Part shown: in pieces, positions 27,901-35,130 of the stretch
Numbering within the stretch: position 1 is the first letter of the stretch
Layout of the letters: every line of letters starts with the position of its first letter
Assembly (NCBI RefSeq): GCF_000427465.1
Contig: NZ_ATYB01000008.1
Span: forward strand, 1-64,000
DNA length: 64,000 bases
Source of the DNA: Sinorhizobium arboris LMG 14919
Lineage (GTDB): Bacteria > Pseudomonadota > Alphaproteobacteria > Rhizobiales > Rhizobiaceae
Reading direction: 5' to 3'
The notes under the pieces: model-generated
Database searches by the model: none
Seen by the model: the letters and a program-made list of their open reading frames with translations, nothing else
What the model was told of the DNA's origin: nothing
Made by a program: the position numbers and the translations under genes

Positions 27901-27989
27901 TTGTCGATGACTTCCTCGAACTCCTCAAACGGCCATTTCGTGGGAATCAGCAGGGAGAATCGGAAGCGGCGCCTGCAAAGGTTGTCTGA
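24903..27989 (+). CDS. RND family efflux permease
   Basis: 1028 residues, the family's usual size, with MNFSAWSIRNPVPAILLFVL as the first membrane helix. Other hallmarks are the porter-domain start LPTVKITATLEGAAPSQLE, the proton-relay helix region VGILVDDAIVEVENIARH, and the helical block SLGGALLPLIVTGTSFSMA. It is a proton-driven exporter of the HAE1/HAE2 group, acting in the inner membrane with the adaptor and NodT channel. Substrates cannot be read from the sequence. The open frame runs far upstream, but the ATG at 24903 is where the family begins. Confidence 0.92.
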   Translation: MNFSAWSIRNPVPAILLFVLLTVGGLLAFERLAVQNFPDMDLPTVKITATLEGAAPSQLETEVARKIEDNLASLSLLDHITTTITDGSVSISVSFKLEKDSEEALNEVRNAVDSTTDLPSAMETPSVTKVTVQGSPLITYAVRSTRLNETELSWFVDNEMTKALLSVSGVGDVGRIGGIDREVHVDLNPQIMGSLGMTAATVSSRLKSVQADSSGGRGEIGGNRQSIRTLGAVASTEELKALAIPLPSGKLVRLDEIGTVTDSFSDRSSLAYLDGQPVIGVQVKRSNGFSDTGVAAAIQAAMRDFAVANPDVEIVEAYSTVGPIIENYDGSMHMLYEGAILAVVVVWLFLRDWRATFLSAVALPLSVIPTFLAMYFADFSLNTVTLLALSLVVGILVDDAIVEVENIARHLNMGKSPMDAALEAADEIGLAVIATTFTLVSVFLPTAFMSGIPGLIFRQFGVTAAVAVLASLLVARLLTPMMAAYMMKAHPAEEKDGRIMRAYMAVMKACLSHRKLTVLGVGVFLGLSLSAIPLLKSGFLPASDDAQTKVTLTLQPGSTVEQTDALTRQAADIIAKLPDVTRVFSTVGSASSGAGLESSTTNDVSSATLVVNLTPIGDRDRKQSEIENDIRQALAVLPGLRVEVGSGGNGTTLEITLASDDSNALDQAGSALEEQLRTLKGIGAVTSSASLQAPEIQIVPDFTRAAALGVTSEAISEAVRVATNGDYSSSMAKLNLPQRQVSIRVRLDPGNRTRLDDIANLRVSGTNGNVDLGSIADIRIGGSPSEINRIDRSRNVTLSVELNGRILGDVNREAQVLPALKNLPRGVHLIEQGELQRSSELFESFGIAMAIGVFCIYAVLVLLFHDFLQPLTILMALPLSLGGALLPLIVTGTSFSMAAVIGLLMLMGVVTKNSILLVEYAIMARRGGMSRYDALVDACHKRARPIIMTTIAMGCGMLPVALSLSGGDGSFRQPMAIVVIGGLLTSTFLSLLVIPVIFTFVDDFLELLKRPFRGNQQGESEAAPAKVV

Positions 27990-28074
27990 GATGACTTGGC
28001 GGGCGCGATAGGCGCGTTCGCCACGAAGGCCTCGGAACATCATAGACAACAAGGCCCGCCATGCTTCTCGGCGG

Positions 28075-28108
28075 CGCCAATCGCCTCGATTAACTGCGGC
28101 GATTGGCG
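28075..28108 (+). terminator. hairpin after the RND operon
   Basis: A perfect 11-bp stem (CGCCAATCGCC / GGCGATTGGCG) with a 12-nt loop lies 86 bp after the pump stop. There is only a weak AT-rich tail (AAATTT), so its efficiency as an intrinsic terminator is uncertain. It stands 36 bp outside the left boundary of the 15-kb element. Confidence 0.55.
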
Positions 28109-28144
28109 GCAAATTTCGTCGCTGGCGTAACGGAAATGGCTCTG

Positions 28145-28275
28145 TGTCGCCACATAAGCGCGGATTGGGATCAATGAAAATACACGCTTTTCTGCAGCAT
28201 TCGCACGCAACTACACGAACCCAGGCGCCATAAGTGCGAACTCAAGCACCCCGAGACACCATAAGTGCGAACTCG
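28145..28275 (+). repeat. left end of the element: terminal repeat plus two internal boxes
   Basis: The terminal copy is at 28145-28164. Two further copies, GCGCCATAAGTGCGAACTC at 28225-28243 and ACACCATAAGTGCGAACTCG at 28256-28275, are identical over CCATAAGTGCGAACTC. They all face inward in the same orientation, as transposase-binding sites do. Confidence 0.7.
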
Positions 28276-28398
28276 TTGATATCTGGGCAAACTCGCGAAT
28301 CTCGTCATTTTTATGCTGACGTCGATCTGCGAAGTGAGCAACCTGTTTCTCGATATTGATTCACGCGGACCGCCGGGTCTCAACACGAAAGAGGCATA

Positions 28399-29202
28399 AT
28401 GGCCTATCGGATTATTCCTGCTGACGAGTCTTTGCTCGCAGAGATCGAAACCTGGTTAGACGCCGAAGAGGCCAACTATCAGCGTGCATATCAAGAATGG
28501 GAGGAGGCGGATTACCAGGGGGATGCACCGATCCGCGGTTTCCGGTGCAACTGGGATTCAGCAAAGAAGGGATGGCGGGAGGGGCGATCTAAGATCCACT
28601 GCCTTATCGTAGATGGTCGAGCTGTAGGTTTCCTCGATGGCACAGATATCCTTGAGATCAATCCCGATCATCGGGGCCATGGCTACGGCCAGATCCTTGC
28701 CGACTTCATGATTCAGTCGGCATGGGAGGAAGGAAGGTCGGTGGTCGAAATTGAGATCGCGCCGTCCAGTGCTGAACCATTCTGGAAGCATATGGGCTTT
28801 TCGCTTGTAGCAGAGCGAGAGGGATATGGCGGGGGAACTTTCGCCTATAAGATTCTTCCCAGAACCTTCACTCTGGGAGATGGAGATCGCGTCAATTACA
28901 AGATCGGCTTCTTCAGCGAGAAAGCACGGTACAGCGATGACCCTAAACCCTTTGCTGAGTTCGTCGGAGACGGCGAGCGCCTTTCCGACGGTCGGATCCA
29001 GCTTCCGGAACGCGCATATTGTTTCAACCCGCTGGATGACCAGCACGTGGACTATTTCGTGAAGATCGAGGTCGATGGCGAGGTTATCCATTTCGACAAG
29101 GCGAAGTACGAAGAAAGCGGTCTCTGTGGCGTGCAACGCGATGCCGGCTATGACTTCTACATCGAGCGCGTCAATCCTGCCAGCGGCAACGTCGCGAGAT
29201 GA
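28399..29202 (+). CDS. GNAT acetyltransferase with an extra C-terminal domain
   Basis: 267 residues. The N-terminal ~155 residues are a GNAT fold: the acetyl-CoA loop is in INPDHRGHGYGQILADF, and EPFWKHMGFSLVAE is the typical final strand. The remaining ~110 residues (from ILPRTFTLGD) form an additional domain I do not recognise, rich in acidic residues and aromatic strands (FVGDGERLSDGRIQLPERA). It is the first gene inside the element, 235 bp from its left end. The substrate is unknown; GNATs near defence genes can be toxins or modifiers, but nothing here proves that. Confidence 0.75.
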   Translation: MAYRIIPADESLLAEIETWLDAEEANYQRAYQEWEEADYQGDAPIRGFRCNWDSAKKGWREGRSKIHCLIVDGRAVGFLDGTDILEINPDHRGHGYGQILADFMIQSAWEEGRSVVEIEIAPSSAEPFWKHMGFSLVAEREGYGGGTFAYKILPRTFTLGDGDRVNYKIGFFSEKARYSDDPKPFAEFVGDGERLSDGRIQLPERAYCFNPLDDQHVDYFVKIEVDGEVIHFDKAKYEESGLCGVQRDAGYDFYIERVNPASGNVAR

Positions 29203-29258
29203 TACTCTGGGTTCCTTCCCGCGGAAGGATCGTAAGCGTCCGGTCCGGCAGTAAGTTG

Positions 29259-29660
29259 TCACTTCAGCTTTATGAGTCCTGCCTCGGTCTGCCGGAATCC
29301 GCAGCTCCGGTAGAAGGAGGTCAGATGCGGTTCGAAGTCGACATGCAACCACTTTGCTCCGCGCTCTCGGGCCACATTTGTGGCCTCTATAACCATGCGA
29401 GTAGCGATACCCTTTCTTCGCATCCGAGGGTCGACACAGGTGTCGAGGATAAAGGCGTGGGCACCTCCGTCCCATGCCACGTTTAGGAAGCCGACGAGCC
29501 GACCATCTGCATAAGCCCCTATATGCGCGAGGCTGCGCGACAGGACGCCAGAGAAGTCTTTCGGCTCACGGCTGCCCCAAGCTTCTAACCAAAGCATATT
29601 GAGGTCGTCTTGGGATGGAAACGGATCAATTCGAAGCAACACCATGTGGCCGCTATCCAT
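29259..29660 (-). CDS. GNAT family N-acetyltransferase
   Basis: 133 residues covering a whole short GNAT domain. The acetyl-CoA pyrophosphate loop is in DTCVDPRMRRKGIATRMV, and the last part HLTSFYRSCGFRQTEAGLIKL is the usual beta6-alpha4 end. It is convergent with the preceding acetyltransferase and transcribed in the same direction as the next hypothetical gene. Substrate unknown. Confidence 0.8.
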   Translation of the reverse strand: MDSGHMVLLRIDPFPSQDDLNMLWLEAWGSREPKDFSGVLSRSLAHIGAYADGRLVGFLNVAWDGGAHAFILDTCVDPRMRRKGIATRMVIEATNVARERGAKWLHVDFEPHLTSFYRSCGFRQTEAGLIKLK

Positions 29661-29789
29661 TCACTGTTCGGGAGATTGTCGTTGCAAGATGCTCCATGGC
29701 AATAGCTCATCGATCGACAGATCTCCACGTAGTCGCAGAAGCCACGCCACCGGCACCACTAGCTTATAGCGGTGCCGGTGGCCGAATTT

Positions 29790-30284
29790 CTACGGCATCT
29801 TGTGCCGGAAGTACGATGCCAAGTTCCCTAGCTCGATTGTGGCCTTGCGGATGTGGCCATCCGTCGAGACCTTGGCGGTCGCCGTGATCTCATCGCCGCT
29901 ACGTTGCCAACTGAACGATTCCAGAAGTTTCGTGAAGACATCCGCATGCTCCCGATAGACCTTCCAGACCCTCCGGTTGTCGGGCTTGAACCGCGCCTTC
30001 AGCAGCAGACCATCCTCCTCGAAGATGACACGGAACGAGAACAGCCTTGTTAACGTGTATACGTAGGTGACGCCATCGCCTGGAACCTCAGGGATTATGA
30101 ATGACGGGCAATTCTCGCGACCGTAACGGATCAAAGTGCGCCACCGCTCCATTATGTCCGCAGCGGGCTGATGAAGCGGCCCAATCCGCGCCTCGAGCTC
30201 TGCCCTGCTTCCAACAGGCCACGCTTCAGCTCCCGATCGAAAGAAATCAAGGCAGCCATGGGATCTGTCATCGCGGGCATTCAC
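29790..30284 (-). CDS. hypothetical protein, possibly frameshifted N-terminus
   Basis: 164 residues in the longest frame; I recognise no family. From about residue 29 on (AELEARIGPLHQPAADIMER) the protein looks natural, with alternating strands (VTYVYTLTRLFSFRVIFEED, LLLKARFKP). The first ~28 residues of this frame do not, whereas the neighbouring frame, from an ATG near 30271, reads MTDPMAALISFDRELKRGLL, which looks like a true N-terminus. A -1 shift near a GGG would join them. It is transcribed away from the defence-like operon, sharing its upstream region. Confidence 0.5.
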   Translation of the reverse strand: MNARDDRSHGCLDFFRSGAEAWPVGSRAELEARIGPLHQPAADIMERWRTLIRYGRENCPSFIIPEVPGDGVTYVYTLTRLFSFRVIFEEDGLLLKARFKPDNRRVWKVYREHADVFTKLLESFSWQRSGDEITATAKVSTDGHIRKATIELGNLASYFRHKMP

Positions 30285-30317
30285 ATTCTCCTTTGAACTT
30301 GGTGCGGCTCGTTCCTT

Positions 30318-30338
30318 GATTAAAGCTGTAGATTAATC
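30318..30338. promoter_or_regulatory. inverted repeat GATTAA-N9-TTAATC in a divergent promoter region
   Basis: GATTAA at 30318-30323 and TTAATC at 30333-30338 form a 21-bp dyad in an AT-rich spot between the divergent genes at 29790-30284 and 30424. This is the only clear dyad before the long plus-strand operon, so it is a candidate operator; no cognate repressor is identified. Confidence 0.4.
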
Positions 30339-30423
30339 ATCGCTACGATGCCTGTGGACTTATCGCCGGTTGATTTACCACATAAAATTGTGCCGACGAT
30401 ACATGGGCCAAGCTGGGGTGGGT

Positions 30424-31044
30424 ATGGCGAACACAGAGTACCGGGATGCCGTGCGGATTCTGTTCCTTCTGAAGGAAGGATCGGAACCCAATCGAGATCT
30501 AACCACGTCGGAGGAATATCCACTCAGGTTCGAAGGCGAGACAAGGCTGCAGGCGCTGGACTTCTGGATTCGCTATCCGGACTACCTCGCCGATGAGCTT
30601 CTTGCCCAGTTCGACGAGACGGGAGACAGGTTCTTTCTCGATACGGCCCGCGGGATCTTCGACGATGACGAGCCTTCCGAGAAAACGATCCCGATGTTGC
30701 GACGGTACTACGGCGCATACGAGCGCCTGGATACGGTGCTGGCGATACTGTCCGTGCGAGGACTCGTGCGGCCGCTCACGCTCCATCATCCGACGACGAA
30801 TCCTCAGCATTTTCTGGTCAGCAAGGCCGGCGTTGATATCGCCGAGCAGATCGTGCGCGATCATCCGATCTTCGACTGGTACTCTCAGCGGGCACGGTTG
30901 GTTCTCCGCGTGGCCAATGGAAGGGGCGGAGCTGTCCTTAAGAAGCGGCAGCATGAGCAGAAGGAATATCACGATGCTCAGGTCGGCGATCTGATTCCCA
31001 CGATTGCTGAACGGGTTCAAACGAAACTTGCGGAGATCCATTGA
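30424..31044 (+). CDS. middle-component-like protein of a Lamassu/ABC-3C-type module
   Basis: 206 residues from the ATG at 30424 (MANTEYRDAVRILFLLKEGS). The protein is helical, and the segment ILSVRGLVRPLTLHHPTTNPQH-then-FLVSKAGVDIAEQI looks like a winged-helix end. It overlaps the start of an SMC-like ATPase gene (TGATG) and a nuclease-type effector gene follows, which is the three-gene order of ABC-three-component systems. In those systems a small middle component couples the ATPase to the effector. Assignment rests on context and general shape, not on a recognised sequence signature. An upstream GTG/ATG extension of 18 codons is possible. Confidence 0.55.
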   Translation: MANTEYRDAVRILFLLKEGSEPNRDLTTSEEYPLRFEGETRLQALDFWIRYPDYLADELLAQFDETGDRFFLDTARGIFDDDEPSEKTIPMLRRYYGAYERLDTVLAILSVRGLVRPLTLHHPTTNPQHFLVSKAGVDIAEQIVRDHPIFDWYSQRARLVLRVANGRGGAVLKKRQHEQKEYHDAQVGDLIPTIAERVQTKLAEIH

Positions 31045-31724
31045 TGAATACCCCTATTGCGGCACGCGACCAATGGATCGGACAGATCGCCAAGAAGACC
31101 GAAATGAGCCCCTCAGAGGTCGAGGGGCTGCTCAAGAAGTACGGCATCGATCCCAGGCTCACGCACTCGGTGCCCAAGCGGTTGCAGATCCTCGCTCTCA
31201 ATTTCGAGGGCACGAAGACCGGAGACTACGAAACTACTGAAATCGATTTCTCCCAGGAGAACCTGTCGTCCGGTCTTCATGCGTTTGTTTCGAAGCGGAA
31301 CCTGAAGGGTAAGACCTCGCTCCTGAAGATGATCCGCTGGGGCCTGACAGGCACGCGTGATCTGCCCAAGGACATGGCTGGATGGTTTCGCTCGTTCACC
31401 GTCCGGTTCAGCCTCGACAGTGATCTCTACGAGGTTCAGCTTTCGGATCCTGAGAATAGCGTGGGTCGGCTCGTGAAGTTCGCCCGGCAGAAAGAATTCG
31501 TTGTCGCAGAATTTTCTGATCAGAAGCAGTTTAACGAATCCATGGACGGATTCTTTCTCCACGAACTGGGTCTTGAGCCGCTTGAAGTCATAGCGGAGCA
31601 GCAGGACGGCGGTGTGGAGCAGCGCCACGGCTGGAACTGGCTGTTCGGGGCCCTCTGGATCGATCCGGATCCAAAGGCGGTCTTCGGGGGTGGGGATATC
31701 CAGCATGGAAAGCCATCCGGATGA
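31044..31724 (+). CDS. SMC/ABC-like ATPase, N-terminal half (frame interrupted)
   Basis: 226 residues. After an N-terminal helical part comes an ABC-type N-lobe (LQILALNFEGTKTGDYETTE) with a variant P-loop SKRNLKGKTSLLKMI at about residues 83-97; the usual first Gly of GxxxxGK[ST] is not present. The frame ends HGKPSG-stop at 31724. The -1 frame across the G-rich stretch at 31686-31695 reads …GYPAWKAIRMMQMYLGLPW, which runs straight into the next ORF and looks like uninterrupted ATPase sequence. Joined, the protein would be about 649 residues, like LmuB/ABC-3C ATPases. The break may be a mutation, an assembly error or recoding. Confidence 0.65.
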   Translation: MNTPIAARDQWIGQIAKKTEMSPSEVEGLLKKYGIDPRLTHSVPKRLQILALNFEGTKTGDYETTEIDFSQENLSSGLHAFVSKRNLKGKTSLLKMIRWGLTGTRDLPKDMAGWFRSFTVRFSLDSDLYEVQLSDPENSVGRLVKFARQKEFVVAEFSDQKQFNESMDGFFLHELGLEPLEVIAEQQDGGVEQRHGWNWLFGALWIDPDPKAVFGGGDIQHGKPSG

Positions 31725-32992
31725 TGCAGATGTATCTCGGATTGCCTTGGATCGCGACGCGGGCATCGCTTATCGAAGCTCGAAAGCGGCTCGAGATCGA
31801 TAATAAGCAGACAACGAAGGCCGCTAGACAGGTATCGAACGCAGCAGCCGCGAGGCTCGCGGAACTTCGGAAAGCGAAAGACGCCATTACATCCGCCCAG
31901 AAGGATTCAACGTCGCTTGCGGATTTGCGCATGCGCTTTTCCGACAGCCTCACGAAGTTCATGTCCTCGGCCGAGAAGGTTCGTCGATATATCCTGCTGC
32001 TGAACGAGATCGATGCCGATCGCCGCGGTGCCGAGGAGGCCGCGACGGCCGCCACGAGGGAGCTGAACGCTTTCCTCGAGAGCCAGGCTGCCGGCCGCGT
32101 ATTTAGGAAGCTGAAACCCGTCTCTTGCCCTAGCTGCGAAGAAGTCTACACCGATGCATACCGCGAGGAGCGGGAGCAGCACCACGATTGCGTAGTTTGC
32201 GGTCGTGAAGATCATCGCGTCGCCGACGACGTTGAAGGGGTTGAGGCCCGCCTCCGCGAAGCCGTCAACGAAGCAACACAAGAGAGCCGGAGGCTGCGCA
32301 GCCGCTTGGTCGATGCAAACAAGCGGAAGGCGGAAGCGGAGGCTGATCGAGAGCGCTTCGATGAGCTGTCGAAGGAACTCGAAAAGGAAATCAAGGCGAT
32401 CCAGTCACGCCCGGATGGCCAGATGGAGCTCATAAAGCTTTCCGCCCAGATCGAAGAACTCGAGAAGATGGTTAGCGACGAGCCGGTAGTTGAGGTCGAT
32501 GACATCAAGCTGCTGGACGTCGCAGTAAATGCGACCAAGGACATGTACGACGACGAGCAGCAATCAGTCCTTGGCAAGGTTTCGGACCTGACTGCTGAAT
32601 TCGCTCGCGCCTTCGGCCTAGACGATCTGAAAAGCGTGAAACTGAAGGGCAACACGCACATGGATGTTCACACGAAGGGCGGCAAGAAGAACTTCGGGGA
32701 GTGCACGGCCGGCGAGCGCATGCGCCTCAAGCTGGCCGCGACGCTGGCGTTGATCCAGGTTGCCGAGGAAAGCGGGATTGGGAGGCATCCGGGCGTTCTG
32801 CTCGTGGATTCAGTTGGCAGCCACGAAGTGGTCAACGAGAACGTCGTTGCGATCGTGACCGGCCTTGCGAAGCTTCAGTTGTCCCTGCCGACTATCCAGG
32901 TGTTCCTTGCCGGGATCCAGAGCGACGCAATCCTGGCGCATGTCCCTTGCGAGAATGTGGTGAAGAATCGGGAAGACGGTTACCTGTGGTAG
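31721..32992 (+). CDS. SMC/ABC-like ATPase, C-terminal half with zinc motif
   Basis: 423 residues as an ORF, starting in the ATGA overlap with the preceding half. It holds coiled-coil arms interrupted by a four-cysteine motif (CPSC near residue 136, CVVCGR near 157) that resembles a zinc hook. The second ABC lobe follows: signature ECTAGERMRLKLAATLALI and Walker B PGVLLVDSVGSHEV. In SMC-type ATPases these must pair with a P-loop, found only in the upstream ORF, so the two ORFs are one split gene. The stop is 6 bp before the effector gene. By family knowledge, Lamassu LmuB-like proteins sense foreign DNA and release an effector; that role is inferred here. Confidence 0.68.
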   Translation: MMQMYLGLPWIATRASLIEARKRLEIDNKQTTKAARQVSNAAAARLAELRKAKDAITSAQKDSTSLADLRMRFSDSLTKFMSSAEKVRRYILLLNEIDADRRGAEEAATAATRELNAFLESQAAGRVFRKLKPVSCPSCEEVYTDAYREEREQHHDCVVCGREDHRVADDVEGVEARLREAVNEATQESRRLRSRLVDANKRKAEAEADRERFDELSKELEKEIKAIQSRPDGQMELIKLSAQIEELEKMVSDEPVVEVDDIKLLDVAVNATKDMYDDEQQSVLGKVSDLTAEFARAFGLDDLKSVKLKGNTHMDVHTKGGKKNFGECTAGERMRLKLAATLALIQVAEESGIGRHPGVLLVDSVGSHEVVNENVVAIVTGLAKLQLSLPTIQVFLAGIQSDAILAHVPCENVVKNREDGYLW

Positions 32993-32998
32993 GCCACC

Positions 32999-35026
32999 AT
33001 GCAATACGACGAGATCATGGAAGACATCCTCGCCCGGGAGGCAGTTCCGAGCGTTGACGCGTTTGGCGGGATTGACCGAGTCCTGTCCGATGGAAAGGTC
33101 ATCGGCGCGTCGATTTTCCCCGATATCTTTGTAGAACTCGTTCTCCCCTTTCGGTCGCTTCGCAAGGCCGATGTCGACCGGTTTATCGAAAACGTATTGA
33201 TGTCCATCGACCGCGGCGCGGAGCTGGATGCGATTGCCAACTATCTTCTCGCCATCAGCTACGAGGATACCCAGGTCGAGAACGCTGTGTTCCGCCGTCT
33301 TCTCGACATCTCCCGGCAGACCAGTCGCTCGGTTCGCCTCCGCGCGGCCGCATTGAAGGCCGCGCTCGGTTTCGCCCGCGACAACTCGATACGTCTGACC
33401 CGACTGATCGCCGATCTCGTAGATACCGATCTTGAAGATGATCCGTCGTTCATCGCCCATGCGGCGAGAATAGCCGGTGTCCTCTTGGCAAGGACTCGAA
33501 ATCCTGCGCTTCTCGAATTTCTGAATGTAGCGAGTGCCGTCAGCGGCTCTGGCGATCAGGTGCACCTGGAACTCGGTCTCGTCGCCCTGCATTCCGCGAT
33601 CGAAGGGGCCGACCAGACCATCATCCTGCAGCACCTGCGCGATGCCCATCGAGGATTCGCTCACGCCGCTAGCCTGCGCGAAAGCAGATACGACGCGAGG
33701 ATCTTCGCATCAGCGGTGGAGCTCCTGATCGACTTCCATGAAAACCAGGTCGCGCCAGACTTCGAGACAACCTTGGCCCGTCTCAAGGAAGACGCCTGGG
33801 CGTACATGGCCTATTCGGGTGCCGACGCTAAAGATCCAATCCTCGGAGCCCTAGCGAGCCAGACCACGGCTCTCGTCGTGCTTATCGACAAGTTGTCCGA
33901 ATTGGATCGCCGCCTGAACGATGTCTTTTGGCTGGAAGCGGCAAACCTTATAGAAACGCATCTCCTGTTCGCGTACGAAGCCAACCGGACCGTCTTCGCG
34001 GCCGAACCCGGCAAGGGCCTTGACTGCGTCATCAGACCCCAGATCGAAGCCCGGATCTTTGCGAACCATGCGCACGCAATGGCGATCATAGAGTGGATCC
34101 GCCAGCATGGTGCGGAACACGACCCCGGCCTCGTCAAAGAACTGAATGAGGTTGCCAGGCGGCTTTTTCGGGAGGGCGGCGGTTTCCCTATCGGCGCGGA
34201 AACCGAAAGCCCATCGGTATCCGCCTCGAGAAGCTGGGCACACTTCACTGATCCCGCCACCGACGCGGTACTTCGTGGAATTCTCGAGACAGTCGAGATG
34301 CAGCACGCATCCGGTGCAACCAGACCAGTGATGGCGATGATCCAATCGACCGAGGAGGCACTCTCCGGAGTAGCCGACTACAAGGATCCATCGGTAAGGC
34401 GAGTGTTCAACACGCTCGTCTACTACATCGCTCTATTCCTCGAGATGAAGCTCGACGGGTCGCGGGAACAGGACAGTTTCTCGAAGTACCTCTTCCAGCA
34501 CAGTCCACTCCCTGTCGAGAAGGACCTGCAACAGGACTTCCTGCGCCATGGCAAGTCGAACCGCCTTCCGGTCGACGATGAGATCAAGGGCATTGCAGGC
34601 GGCCGAGCGGACATCAGGTACAAGGCGGATCCCCACCGGATGATCATCGAGGTGAAGAGGGAGCTGTCTGACGCTTCTTTCGACAATTTGATGCTCTCCT
34701 ATGGGGATCAGACCGTCATTTACCAGGCTACGAACGTCAAGCTTGGCGTCATGTTGGTCCTGGATCTCTCCAAGCCACACCTGAAGCTCGCCCATATGGA
34801 CACATGGTACGAGACACGGACGGGCGATCTGCTCGGTGACGGCACTCACAGGGGTGTCCTGGTAGTCAGGATTCCTGGCAGGCGTGGCGTTCCCAGTGCG
34901 GCCACCGTCGCCGCCAAAAGCGCGAAGGTTCCCAAGAGCGGCAAAGCGGCCCCAAAGTCTAACGCAGGCAGCCGCGGCGCGAAGGCTCGGCCAGCGCAGA
35001 CTAGGGCCAGGAAGCCCCAGCCGTGA
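32999..35026 (+). CDS. candidate defence effector: helical repeats plus PD-(D/E)xK nuclease
   Basis: 675 residues. The first ~500 are helical, with repeat-like blocks (SVRLRAAALKAALGFARDN) suggesting a HEAT/TPR-type scaffold. At the C-terminus GGRADIRYK puts an Asp at about 538 and MIIEVKRE puts Glu 551 and Lys 553, with DQTVIYQ ~15 residues on: the D…ExK plus Q-Y layout of restriction-endonuclease-fold nucleases. The last ~40 residues are a basic Lys/Ala/Arg tail, possibly DNA-binding. It follows the ATPase by 6 bp. In ABC-3C/Lamassu modules such nucleases are the killing component. The helical part is not one I recognise. Confidence 0.65.
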   Translation: MQYDEIMEDILAREAVPSVDAFGGIDRVLSDGKVIGASIFPDIFVELVLPFRSLRKADVDRFIENVLMSIDRGAELDAIANYLLAISYEDTQVENAVFRRLLDISRQTSRSVRLRAAALKAALGFARDNSIRLTRLIADLVDTDLEDDPSFIAHAARIAGVLLARTRNPALLEFLNVASAVSGSGDQVHLELGLVALHSAIEGADQTIILQHLRDAHRGFAHAASLRESRYDARIFASAVELLIDFHENQVAPDFETTLARLKEDAWAYMAYSGADAKDPILGALASQTTALVVLIDKLSELDRRLNDVFWLEAANLIETHLLFAYEANRTVFAAEPGKGLDCVIRPQIEARIFANHAHAMAIIEWIRQHGAEHDPGLVKELNEVARRLFREGGGFPIGAETESPSVSASRSWAHFTDPATDAVLRGILETVEMQHASGATRPVMAMIQSTEEALSGVADYKDPSVRRVFNTLVYYIALFLEMKLDGSREQDSFSKYLFQHSPLPVEKDLQQDFLRHGKSNRLPVDDEIKGIAGGRADIRYKADPHRMIIEVKRELSDASFDNLMLSYGDQTVIYQATNVKLGVMLVLDLSKPHLKLAHMDTWYETRTGDLLGDGTHRGVLVVRIPGRRGVPSAATVAAKSAKVPKSGKAAPKSNAGSRGAKARPAQTRARKPQP

Positions 35027-35130
35027 CCTTCGGCCCGATCCAGTCCAAGGTTCACCTCTGATGGAATTGCCATCTGGAAAATGATCGTGAATGATCCTTA
35101 TCCAGCAGCAACCGACATCAGGGACGAATC

